From Gottfriedia acidiceleris (GTDB lineage: Bacteria; Bacillota; Bacilli; Bacillales; Bacillaceae_G): a DNA stretch of 64,000 bases. A program made the position numbers and the translations under genes. Shown here one piece after another: positions 1 to 7,178 of the stretch. Within the stretch, counting starts at the first letter, position 1. Each line of letters begins with the position of its first letter. The notes beneath the pieces were generated by a model that worked only from the letters and a program-made list of their open reading frames with translations, was not told where the DNA came from and did not search any database. The stretch is from the NCBI RefSeq assembly GCF_004138285.1, contig NZ_SCFN01000003.1:241039-305038 (forward strand), given 5' to 3'.

Positions 1-375
1 ATGATTTAATAATGTTTCAATTGCATTAACTAATTTTGCATTATCTTTTTTTGTCTTTCCTGCTATTTCACTAGTTGTGAAACTCATTAACTTTTTGTCT
101 TGATTATACAATGTAACACTGTATAACCATCCCTTTACATTAGTGTTTTTATTTTGGGTAACTTTAATAACTTTAATATCACTAATAAAGTTTTTAATTG
201 CCTTCTGATCTGTTATTACTGAGATCTCCCCATTCTGACCGTTAGTAACTTCAATTTTACTAATTTCATTTAAATTTCCGTGATACACTTCTGAAAAACT
301 CTTGTTATCCGTATTACATCCAGAAAGTAATGAAAAAACACTAATACAAAGAAGTATGTATATAATTTGTTTCAA
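1..375 (-). CDS. Small lipoprotein, 3' end cut by window edge
   Basis: Open minus-strand frame of 125 codons starting with TTG at 373-375 and still open at base 1, so the C-terminus is missing. A good ribosome binding site (AAGGTGGAG) sits just upstream at about 381-389. The product begins MKQIIYILLCISVFSLLSGC, a hydrophobic signal ending in the lipobox LSGC with the lipidated cysteine at residue 20. An exported, membrane-anchored lipoprotein is therefore well supported. The mature part is charged and has no motif I recognise. It resembles the small DUF-type lipoproteins common in Bacillus accessory regions, and its function is unknown. Confidence 0.7.
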   Translation of the reverse strand, partial: MKQIIYILLCISVFSLLSGCNTDNKSFSEVYHGNLNEISKIEVTNGQNGEISVITDQKAIKNFISDIKVIKVTQNKNTNVKGWLYSVTLYNQDKKLMSFTTSEIAGKTKKDNAKLVNAIETLLNH

Positions 376-478
376 ATTTACTCCACCTTCAAATATTTTT
401 AAGATAATTATATCAACTTAACGACTTATGTAATTTGGGGGAATTTCGCCTTTTTTCACAGAATATCAAATAATCCTA

Positions 479-568
479 ATGCAACTAAACTGCTTTTTAG
501 CGCAATAAAAAAAATCGACTATTTGCCGATCATGTTGTTCAACTTATGCATGCTTTAGTTCAATTAGG
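479..568. repeat. Dispersed palindromic repeat, copy 1 (full-length form)
   Basis: The block starts GCAACTAAACTGCTTTTTAG, continues with a short hairpin (ATCGACTATTTGCCGATC), and ends with a GCATGC-centred dyad (TTCAACTTATGCATGC then TTTAGTTCAA). The same order recurs at 6568-6647, and the 3' GCATGC dyad recurs at 2930-2990 and 5815-5870. It is intergenic and AT-rich. It resembles the short mobile or structural intergenic repeats known in the Bacillus cereus group, but that identification is recollection only. Confidence 0.6.
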
Positions 569-581
569 ATTTTATTCCTCT

Positions 582-808
582 TTAAAAATTGGTCCATGTA
601 TCATCGCCTGTAATTCTATCTATTATATCTTCTGCTTCCCAAACAGCTGCTTTTTCTAATACTTGACAGTCAGCTTTATTAGCTTTACTAATTTCTCCTT
701 TATGGTAAATTGATTATTCGCATGAGATACTGTCAATTATTCAATATGGAGGTGGCCATTTTTCTTCTCTTTTTGTTTATAATCGAAATTTAAATTTTGT
801 AGGTTCAT
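582..808 (-). pseudogene. Decayed small gene (in-frame stop plus frameshift)
   Basis: A strong ribosome binding site (GGAGAGGGG) precedes ATG at 806-808. The frame reads MNLQNLNFDYKQKEK..., hits TAA after about 25 codons, continues with protein-like sequence (LTVSHANNQFTI), then needs a frameshift to continue as KGEISKANKADCQVLEKAA and on to a TAA at 582-584. The reconstructed product would be about 75 residues. Its total length (227 bp) is not a multiple of three. The parent family is not recognised. A sequencing error could mimic one of the lesions but not easily both. Confidence 0.5.
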
Positions 809-1148
809 ATTTATCCCCTCTCCTTTTTTGATACATATTGAATAAGTTAACATTACCATATATTGTAATTAGCTTGTTTTTTATTGATTGTGCCAATTAA
901 AATGTTGATTTTGGATCCCCAAAAAACTGCCTATACATATGTAACCAAAAGGTGCCTATAGAACATACAAGTTACTATCGCACTTAAAAGTACGTTCTTC
1001 TTTTCTTTATTAATTTATTCCATAATAGCAACTGTAGAGAATAGTTTCCTTAGATGACATCATTAATCACCTAATTACTACTCTCTAACAACATTATTTA
1101 AATTAACTTCATGTTTACATGAAGATTAGTATATATAGGAGGATTTAT

Positions 1149-2165
1149 ATGGAAGAGAAAAACTTATTTAAAGGAAAACTAGGTTTCGGAACTGCTCCAC
1201 TAGGAAATATGTTCCGTAACATCCCAGATGACGAAGCAATCGCAACTGTTGTAGCAGCTTGGGATCATGGCATTCGTTACTTTGATACAGCTCCACTCTA
1301 TGGTGCAGGTCTGGCAGAGATGCGTCTAGGAGAAGTATTATCAAGATACAATCGTGATGATTATATTTTAAGTACAAAGGTTGGTCGTTTAATTCTTGAT
1401 GAACTAGAAGACGTTTCTGCAAGAGACTTAGGTGAAAAAGGTGGAGTATTTGAATTTGGTCGTAAGAATAAGCTTGTGAACGATTATAGTGCTGACGCAA
1501 CTTTACGTTCAATCGAACAAAGTTTAAATCGTTTGAAAACTGATCGTTTAGACATTGTTTATGTTCATGATATTGCAAAAGACTTTTATGGAGACGAGTG
1601 GATAGCGCAGTTTGAAATTGCTCGCACTGGTGCTTTCCGTGTACTTTCTCAATTACGAGACGAAGGTGTTATTAAATCTTGGGGACTTGGTGTAAATAAA
1701 GTAGAACCGATCGAAATCGCATTAGAATTAGGAGAATACAAGCCTGATGTTAGTTTATTAGCTGGTCGTTATACACTTCTGGATCATGAGCGAGCACTTC
1801 AACGATTAATGCCCGAAGCTGCTAAACAAAATGTTGATATTATCGTTGGTGGTCCATATAGCTCAGGTATTCTAGCTGGTGGAACTCACTTTGAATATCA
1901 AAAAGCATCACCTGAAATGATCGCGAAAGTTGAGAAAATCAAAGGAATTGCACAAAGACATGGTATCAGTGTGAAAGCTGCAGCCCTTCAATTTTCAATA
2001 TCAAATCCAGCAGTTGCAACAATCATTCCAGGTGCAAGTAAACCAGAGCGAATTGCCGAAGACCAAGCTGCATTAAATGAAGTAATTCCAGCTACATTCT
2101 GGCACGAAATGAGAGAACAAAAACTAGTTGCAGAAAATGCACCACTACCAATAGACATTAAATAA
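1149..2165 (+). CDS. Aldo/keto reductase
   Basis: The 338-residue product belongs to the NAD(P)-dependent aldo/keto reductase family (TIM barrel), closest in pattern to the D-threo-aldose 1-dehydrogenase / pyridoxal dehydrogenase-like group. The catalytic tetrad is visible: D46 and Y51 in FDTAPLYG, K77 in STKVG, and H140 in YVHD. The C-terminal NPAVATIIPGASKPER segment is the usual cofactor phosphate-binding region. I chose the ATG at 1149 because AGGAGG lies 6-8 bases upstream; an earlier in-frame ATG at 1119 has no ribosome binding site. It is followed 26 bases later by an SRPBCC protein gene, probably co-transcribed. The substrate cannot be read from sequence. Confidence 0.9.
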   Translation: MEEKNLFKGKLGFGTAPLGNMFRNIPDDEAIATVVAAWDHGIRYFDTAPLYGAGLAEMRLGEVLSRYNRDDYILSTKVGRLILDELEDVSARDLGEKGGVFEFGRKNKLVNDYSADATLRSIEQSLNRLKTDRLDIVYVHDIAKDFYGDEWIAQFEIARTGAFRVLSQLRDEGVIKSWGLGVNKVEPIEIALELGEYKPDVSLLAGRYTLLDHERALQRLMPEAAKQNVDIIVGGPYSSGILAGGTHFEYQKASPEMIAKVEKIKGIAQRHGISVKAAALQFSISNPAVATIIPGASKPERIAEDQAALNEVIPATFWHEMREQKLVAENAPLPIDIK

Positions 2166-2191
2166 TAACTATATAAATGGAGCGATATAAA

Positions 2192-2617
2192 ATGGCTAAC
2201 ACAATCGTTACAATGGAAATTCCTGCAAATCCTGAAAAAGTATGGCAATTAATTGGCGGTTTCAATTCGCTACCAGATTGGTTACCATATATCCCAAGTA
2301 GTGAATTATTAGAAGGTGGACGTGTTCGTAGTTTGGCAAATCCGGATGGAGATACAATTGTTGAACGTCTTGAAGCATTCAATGATAAAGAGCGTTTTTA
2401 TACGTACTCAATAATGAAAGCACCATTCCCAGTTACAAACTATCAATCGACAATACGTGTTCAAGAACATTCCGATCGTAATCAATCAATTGTTGAGTGG
2501 TCTGGTAGTTTTACTCCTGTGGAAGTAACTGATGAAGATGTAATCAATCTATTCAATGGGATATATAAAGATGGATTGGAAGCATTAAGAAAAGCATTTC
2601 AAGTTTTAACAGTATAG
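2192..2617 (+). CDS. SRPBCC-family (polyketide-cyclase-like) protein
   Basis: A 141-residue protein with the START/Bet v1-like SRPBCC pattern: MANTIVTMEIPANPEKVWQL at the N-terminus, the core IGGFNSLPDWLPYI, and a terminal helix DGLEALRKAF. This fold makes a hydrophobic ligand pocket used by cyclases and lipid or metabolite binders. The start at 2192 is preferred over ATG 2177 because GGAG lies at 2179-2182, at correct spacing. The gene sits just behind the aldo/keto reductase in the same direction, which suggests that both act on one small organic substrate. That link is inference. Confidence 0.8.
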   Translation: MANTIVTMEIPANPEKVWQLIGGFNSLPDWLPYIPSSELLEGGRVRSLANPDGDTIVERLEAFNDKERFYTYSIMKAPFPVTNYQSTIRVQEHSDRNQSIVEWSGSFTPVEVTDEDVINLFNGIYKDGLEALRKAFQVLTV

Positions 2618-2680
2618 TAATTAAATTATCAAATAATGAAATAGGGGATGATAAAATATTAATTATCCTCTATATCTTCT

Positions 2681-2806
2681 TCAAAATCCGAAAACATTGA
2701 CGTTTGTAGCGCAAATTACCCCAAGTGGAATAATACCCAAAAAAGAATCTGCAAATGGAATCAGAAATACTATAAGAACACCTAGGTTTCTTCGTACCTT
2801 TTGGAT
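2681..2806 (-). pseudogene. C-terminal remnant of a membrane protein
   Basis: A 41-codon open stretch without a start codon, preceded by a stop, ends at TGA (2681-2683). It reads IQKVRRNLGVLIVFLIPFAD followed by SFLGIIPLGVICATN and a short tail. The hydrophobic segment and clean ending look like the last transmembrane helix of a lost integral membrane protein. The family is not recognised, and chance translation cannot be excluded. Confidence 0.35.
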
Positions 2807-2925
2807 TCATTCGATCGAATAATAAACAAGTTTCTTTGATGAATGATAAATTTATAAATTATTTAAAGAAAGAATTTAATTCAATCGAAAAAACACATAT
2901 ATAATAGTTCAGAAGAAATACTGAA

Positions 2926-2985
2926 ATAGGAGCTGATTGATCAATCAATCAGCTCCTATTTGTTATGCAACTATTGCATGCGTTA
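2926..2985. repeat. Dispersed palindromic repeat, copy 2
   Basis: A strong hairpin (AGGAGCTGATTGA ... TCAATCAGCTCCT) is followed by the near-palindrome CAACTATTGCATGCGTTAGT. The same two-part arrangement, hairpin then GCATGC dyad, occurs at 5812-5866. The hairpin may also act as a terminator for the plus-strand genes to its left. Confidence 0.6.
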
Positions 2986-3077
2986 GTTGAAACAAAAATA
3001 TTTATTAAAATATATAATTTTAGAATCCTTCCTTTTGAAAGTATAGTCAGATAATCTTAAAAAATCTCAGATAAAAC

Positions 3078-4046
3078 TCAAGGAAAACTTAAATTGTCTA
3101 AACGCTTTTCCAAAATCACGCGCAGCTCATAAGGAATCCTCTCATACTCGACCCCTTTTCCCAAAAACAAAAGCCAATCCGCATAATACTCCAGCTCCTC
3201 AACATCGGTTATATCCAGCTGAACATTGAAAATCCCACTCGATTGAAACATTCCAGTAAATGATAAAATAATCCCAGGCGGGTGCATACGCTTAAAGCGC
3301 TGAATCCCAGTCGTATCAAGCTTCACAACAAGATTGGACTCACGTGCAAAAAGCAGTTTTTTGTTTAATATATCTTGCTCAGACCACTTCATCTCCCGCT
3401 CAGAAATTGCCGAATCCCGCAGCATCTCAACAGGCAAATAACGAAACTCCTCTGAATCAAAATCATAAACCTCGACCAGCCACTGAGCGTTCGAGTTAAA
3501 AATATGCAGCAAAAAAACGTCCATCAACTGCGGCCAGCCAGGAGTTAGCTCATAAGTCACCCGCAAATGCTTATCCCGTACAGCAAGAGAAATCAGTTTG
3601 TTCAACTCAGCTGGCGCAGCATCATCGAGCTCTAAAAGATTCGGATTGGCAGGATTTGTATTTTCAAAAAGCAAGATATTATTCAGCTCGATCAGCTCGT
3701 CTTGTTGGGTTTGCGACGCTATACCGATGAGTTTTTCAGTGATTGAGCGTCGATTTTGCAGATAAGGCAGCTGCGAATTTTTCGAGGCGATAAAGCTGAT
3801 AAACATCGCCTTCAGCTCTTCTGGCGTGAAACGGGTGGCGGGCAGATACTGATTTTGCAGGACAAAGTAGCCTCCACCTCGACCAAGCTCGGACGTAAGA
3901 GGAAATCCCATCGCCTGAATCTCGTTAATGTCGCGGATCGCCGTCGCGCGGGATATCTTGAACTCTCGCTGAATCTCGGCAATCGTAAAATGTGCGCGAT
4001 TATTTATGTAGCGCATGATCAGGTTCACTCGTTCTATTTTCTTCAT
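3078..4046 (-). CDS. WYL-domain transcriptional regulator (DeoR-like wHTH)
   Basis: A protein of about 322 residues. The N-terminal winged helix-turn-helix covers roughly residues 1-60 (FTIAEIQREFKISRATAIRD), followed by a linker and a divergent WYL ligand-sensing domain (NAQWLVEVYDFDSEEFRYLP). The C-terminal extension (residues 230-320) is typical of WCX domains. The start at 4046 (MKKIERVNL) matches the family N-terminus; an ATG nine codons earlier (4073) is possible, and neither has a clear ribosome binding site. Codons are noticeably richer in G+C than flanking genes (CGC, GCG, CTC), suggesting acquisition by transfer. It is divergent from two effector-binding-domain genes that it may regulate. 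Confidence 0.8.
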   Translation of the reverse strand: MKKIERVNLIMRYINNRAHFTIAEIQREFKISRATAIRDINEIQAMGFPLTSELGRGGGYFVLQNQYLPATRFTPEELKAMFISFIASKNSQLPYLQNRRSITEKLIGIASQTQQDELIELNNILLFENTNPANPNLLELDDAAPAELNKLISLAVRDKHLRVTYELTPGWPQLMDVFLLHIFNSNAQWLVEVYDFDSEEFRYLPVEMLRDSAISEREMKWSEQDILNKKLLFARESNLVVKLDTTGIQRFKRMHPPGIILSFTGMFQSSGIFNVQLDITDVEELEYYADWLLFLGKGVEYERIPYELRVILEKRLDNLSFP

Positions 4047-4120
4047 ATTTTTATTGTAGCAAAAATGTAGCAAAATAAATATCAGTAATGACAGTAAAAC
4101 TTTATTTACATTAAGCTTAT

Positions 4121-4196
4121 AATTATTTAAATTTTAGATTTTCAAGAGAAAAGCTAATAATTATTTAAATTTTAGATTTTCAAGAGAAAAGCTAAT
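4121..4196. repeat. Perfect 38-bp tandem duplication
   Basis: Two identical 38-base units lie side by side at 4121-4158 and 4159-4196. Each begins AATTATTTAAATTTTAGATT and ends AAAGCTAAT. The pair is bracketed by the shared string AAAACTTTATTTA at about 4097-4109 and 4197-4209. It lies in the divergent promoter region between the WYL regulator and the first effector-binding-domain gene, so it may duplicate an operator or promoter element. It could also be a neutral slippage product. Confidence 0.85.
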
Positions 4197-4299
4197 AAAA
4201 CTTTATTTATTTGATCTTCTAAAAAAAGTATCATTTTTTGATACATTTGGCAAATAGAATCAATCTTGTAATAAATAAATCCACAAAGGAGAGAATAAA

Positions 4300-4779
4300 A
4301 TGTCTATATACTCAATCAAAACTATCTCAGAAAACTACAAAATGACTGCTTTCGGTGTTTCACTTGAAGATTACAACGACTGGGCAGGTAATGCTGCAAA
4401 AACTGCAGCGAAAAAAGCTGAAATCACTGAAAATGGCAAGCTAGCTGAACTTCTAGCGATAGCTGACGGGCAAGAATATCAAATCAACTACGTTATCGAC
4501 CACAAGGCTTGGCGCGGCTTTGGCGTGATGGGAGAGTTCGACATGGAAGGCGCGGTCGTTCTCGATTTCCTCGCTGGCGACTACCTGGTCGTGCCTGGCA
4601 CAGGCACAAACAAAGATCGCCTTGCTGATGAAATCACAGGCAAGGTTTTCAGCGGCATGTTGGAAGAAATCACAGACTACAAATACGTTGGTCCTGGTAA
4701 CTCAACATTCATCAAAGCAGCTGAAAACGGTGAATTCTACGGCGAAATGTGGCTTCGTGTAAAAAAAATTGAAGGCTAA
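4300..4779 (+). CDS. GyrI-like / effector-binding-domain protein (paralogue 1)
   Basis: A stand-alone 159-residue protein resembling the GyrI-like small-molecule-binding domain (AraC-type effector-binding fold). Features are the start MSIYSIKTISENYKMTAFGV, the central AWRGFGVMGEFDM, and the terminal EITDYKYVGPGNSTF and EFYGEMWLRVKK. It clearly matches the protein encoded at 5053-5529 over its whole length. AAAGGAGAG precedes the ATG by about 7 bases. Codon use is more G+C rich than the host norm. It probably binds a hydrophobic ligand or modulates the neighbouring WYL regulator; no enzymatic residues are evident. Family assignment is moderate confidence. Confidence 0.65.
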   Translation: MSIYSIKTISENYKMTAFGVSLEDYNDWAGNAAKTAAKKAEITENGKLAELLAIADGQEYQINYVIDHKAWRGFGVMGEFDMEGAVVLDFLAGDYLVVPGTGTNKDRLADEITGKVFSGMLEEITDYKYVGPGNSTFIKAAENGEFYGEMWLRVKKIEG

Positions 4780-4810
4780 ACTCCGTTAAATTTGTCAAAA
4801 TTTTTAAAAA

Positions 4811-4834
4811 AGGTCTGTCAAATTTGACAGACCT
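4811..4834. promoter_or_regulatory. Perfect 24-bp palindrome between paralogues
   Basis: The sequence AGGTCTGTCAAA followed immediately by its exact reverse complement TTTGACAGACCT gives a loopless 12+12 dyad 32 bases after the stop of the first effector-binding gene. An A/T-rich run precedes it. It can act as a terminator in RNA or as a dimeric-repressor operator in DNA. The downstream side lacks a U-run on the plus strand, which weakens the terminator reading. Confidence 0.6.
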
Positions 4835-5052
4835 AATATAAGAGGCAAAACACTTGAAAAAACTCACTAAATTCATTGTGAACTGGAATCCCTTTGGGCA
4901 AAAGTCTCTGATTTTTGAGAACATTTTGGCAGAATTCACTGTAAGCTTTTCGTGGTAAAGAGGGCTTTTTACTTGACCAATTTGGGATTCATTGGTATCT
5001 TGTAGCGGAGCTCGACCTCTCAGAAGATAAATCTGGAAAAAGGAGTACTCAC

Positions 5053-5529
5053 ATGGCAATTTACACACTTGAACATAAAAAATCATTCACATTGACCGCT
5101 TATGGTTTTTCAATCCAGTCGAATTTTCAAGACATGAAAGCTTTACAAAAAGAAAAAGCTGAGTTTTGGGGCGGATTAAAGGCTGATGGGCGTTTTGATA
5201 AGCTCAAAAACGCTGCAAAAAACAATCGCGAATGGTCGGTCAATGAGGTTTATCAAGGCAAACCGTGGAATTATTTTGCGGTAGAAGCTAGCAAATCAGT
5301 GACTGACGCAACTCGTATCATCGAGTTTCCAGAGAGCGAGTACATCGTGGTCGCAGGTAATGGCGATAAGGAAACATTGTTTGATCAGCTAACTTATCGT
5401 GCTTTTAGCGAAGTCTTGGCCCAAATTACTGACTATGCCTACGTTGGCGGTCCAAATGCGACTTATCGCAAAGATAACGGTGACGGCACTTTCTACGGCG
5501 AATTTTGGGTACCTGTGGTTAAAAAATAA
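5053..5529 (+). CDS. GyrI-like / effector-binding-domain protein (paralogue 2)
   Basis: A 158-residue paralogue of the gene at 4300. Shared landmarks are M-x-IY at the N-terminus, TAYGFSIQ, the segment EYIVVAGNGDKETLFDQLTY, and the ending QITDYAYVGGPNATY ... TFYGEFWVPVVKK. AAAAAGGAG lies 9 bases before the ATG. The two genes share strand and unusual codon use with each other and with the WYL regulator, suggesting a tandem duplication within an acquired module. The ligand is unknown. Confidence 0.65.
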   Translation: MAIYTLEHKKSFTLTAYGFSIQSNFQDMKALQKEKAEFWGGLKADGRFDKLKNAAKNNREWSVNEVYQGKPWNYFAVEASKSVTDATRIIEFPESEYIVVAGNGDKETLFDQLTYRAFSEVLAQITDYAYVGGPNATYRKDNGDGTFYGEFWVPVVKK

Positions 5530-5662
5530 TAATAAAAAATCATGTAAAAAAAGGATTTTTTTCAGTTGTTCTCAAAGCCTCGATTTTTCGGGGCTCTGTA
5601 TTAGTTTATTCGATATCCTCTATCTGAAAGGTAGGATTTAACCAAACAGAAGCTTTCGAATC

Positions 5663-5812
5663 TTAACTGGGGGTTAAGGGTAATTTACTTCTAATAAATG
5701 GTAAAAAAACTACTCCCCAAGCACCCGCTATATTTCCCATTTCAATCATGATAAGACTATTATTTATTAAAATCCTTGGTAAAAACAAACTTCTCCTAAT
5801 ATTGTAATAGGG
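5663..5812 (-). pseudogene. Possible C-terminal gene remnant
   Basis: About 49 open codons end at TAA (5663-5665) without a convincing start or ribosome binding site. The translation contains RRSLFLPRILINNSLIMIEM followed by GNIAGAWGVVFLPFIRSK, a pattern like the end of a membrane protein. The family is not recognised. It fits with the other decayed fragments in the first 7 kb. Confidence 0.3.
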
Positions 5813-5866
5813 GCTGAATAATCAGCCCCTATATAATTCAACTTACGCATGCGTTAGTTACACACC
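5812..5866. repeat. Dispersed palindromic repeat, copy 3
   Basis: A hairpin AGGGGCTGAATAATCAGCCCCT is followed by TTCAACTTACGCATGCGTTA, a near-perfect dyad around GCATGC. The layout matches the copy at 2926-2985. Confidence 0.65.
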
Positions 5867-5908
5867 TTGATATATTATTTAGATCTTATTTTACTATTAA
5901 AAAACTAT

Positions 5909-6457
5909 TTATAACATTTGATTTGCAATTTTGATAATGTCTTTCTTGTGCTGTTCAGACGAAATATTTTTGTTATTGTAACTAACTTCATAATAAATGT
6001 TTTTTTTCTTAAAGGTGAGCGTATTTCCATAATATTGACCTATCACTCCGTCTGATAACTTAACATTCTCACTGGAACCACTATACTCTACTTTAAAATT
6101 GTGGACAGTAATCATTAAGATAATCTCATCATTTTTATCCTTTGAAAATGATGTAAAACTAACTCTCAAATTTTTCCCATCATGTTTAACATCATCAATT
6201 GTAGAAATTAGAAAAGGTGTAGCATCAAACGGAATATCATTCGGAATTTTCACCTTAAACGGAAGTGCATCTAATCCCTCGTCTAATGAGGAAGCCTCAT
6301 AGCTTACTGGTATGGTTTTTAATTGTTCCTCGGTGAGATTTCCCTTTGGTTTAACTTTTTTTAAATTTGATGTATCTAAAATGTCATTATTAATATGTTT
6401 ACAACCAAATAACAAAATAATCATCAATATTGACACTAACCATGTCTTTTTCTCCAA
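5909..6457 (-). CDS. Lipoprotein of unknown function
   Basis: A 182-residue product starting at TTG (6455-6457), with a G-rich ribosome binding site (AAGGGGGG) about 7 bases upstream. The N-terminus MEKKTWLVSILMIILLFGC is a lipoprotein signal with lipobox LFGC and cysteine 19. The mature domain (about residues 40-180) is beta-rich and charged, with YEASSLDEGLDALPFKVKIP near its start, like small extracytoplasmic domains of the DUF4367-type fold. That domain guess is tentative. It is transcribed alone toward the repeat at 5812. Confidence 0.75.
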   Translation of the reverse strand: MEKKTWLVSILMIILLFGCKHINNDILDTSNLKKVKPKGNLTEEQLKTIPVSYEASSLDEGLDALPFKVKIPNDIPFDATPFLISTIDDVKHDGKNLRVSFTSFSKDKNDEIILMITVHNFKVEYSGSSENVKLSDGVIGQYYGNTLTFKKKNIYYEVSYNNKNISSEQHKKDIIKIANQML

Positions 6458-6567
6458 ACCATATCCCCCCTTATCTAATTCTAATACTATTTGATGAAAC
6501 GTTATTACCGTCTTGGTAACATCATTTTAATCTATATATTTCTATGTTATTTTTTTATATTCTTTTT

Positions 6568-6647
6568 CAACTAAACTACCATTTAGTTCAACAAAAAAGA
6601 CCACCCCGAAACAGTCGATCGTTGTTCAACTTGTGCATTCTTTTGTT
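6568..6647. repeat. Dispersed palindromic repeat, copy 4 (full-length form)
   Basis: It starts CAACTAAACTACCATTTAGT, continues with a GACC...CAGTCGATCG central part and ends TTCAACTTGTGCATTC then TTTTGTTGAA. It aligns block by block with copy 1 at 479-568, with substitutions, so this is one repeat family rather than chance palindromes. Confidence 0.6.
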
Positions 6648-6701
6648 GAATAAGTAATTATTAAGTTTTAAGTTTTTTAATTTTACTCGGCTATTTAAAA
6701 A

Positions 6702-6977
6702 TTAATTTTTAATCCAAGTTAGCATACGTAAAATAAGAAAGGGTTCAAACCAAGTAATCAATAAAAATATGAAAAAAAACGAAGTTACTGCAAAAAACTT
6801 AGTGTTCCCTCTTTCTCTTTTGGAAATTGCTATCAAGCTACATACCGCCGCAAATAATATAGATAAAAAACCAATTAAAGCCATAAGTTCGTTGAAGCCT
6901 TGAATTATATAAATTATTCCAAACAAAACCAATCCGACAATTAATAATATTATCGAAATCGCACTAAAATTTTTCAT
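6702..6977 (-). CDS. Small three-helix membrane protein
   Basis: A 91-residue protein with three predicted transmembrane segments (about residues 6-26, 31-51 and 61-83) separated by the basic loop ISKRERGNTK. AAGAGGTGAAAC precedes the ATG at good spacing. The family is not recognised; it looks like the small DUF-type membrane proteins common in Bacillus accessory DNA. It stands alone between a repeat and the hisC terminator. Confidence 0.65.
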   Translation of the reverse strand: MKNFSAISIILLIVGLVLFGIIYIIQGFNELMALIGFLSILFAAVCSLIAISKRERGNTKFFAVTSFFFIFLLITWFEPFLILRMLTWIKN

Positions 6978-7140
6978 AGTTTCACCTCTTTTAATAATAA
7001 TTAATTTATAGGTTTGTCATTTAATATTTTAACATATATTTCCATATTTTTTGTTGTCTTATTAAACTATCCTGCCATTTAACCTTTTATAAAGCATCTC
7101 TTAAACTAACCTACATTTCCGTTATATAATGACAAAACAA

Positions 7141-7170
7141 AAAATCGTCATTTCTAAAAATGACGATTTT
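7141..7170 (-). terminator. Terminator of the hisC-family gene
   Basis: The inverted repeat AAAATCGTCATTTCT/AAAAATGACGATTTT lies right after the stop codon at 7179. It gives a 10+ bp stem with A/T flanks on both sides and could work in both directions. Confidence 0.85.
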
Positions 7171-7178
7171 CCAATTAA

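Larger units (their letters stand above)
2618..3077. other. Intergenic region with a gene remnant and a repeat
   Basis: The stretch separates the SRPBCC gene from the WYL regulator island. It contains a short protein-like fragment on the minus strand (2681-2806) and a hairpin plus GCATGC palindrome (about 2926-2985). No intact gene is visible. Confidence 0.6.
5530..5908. other. Intergenic region with gene remnant and repeat
   Basis: It holds a weak hairpin (AGCCTCG ... CGGGGCT, about 5574-5593), a protein-like minus-strand fragment (5663-5812) and a hairpin plus GCATGC palindrome (5812-5866). No intact gene is seen. Confidence 0.55.
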
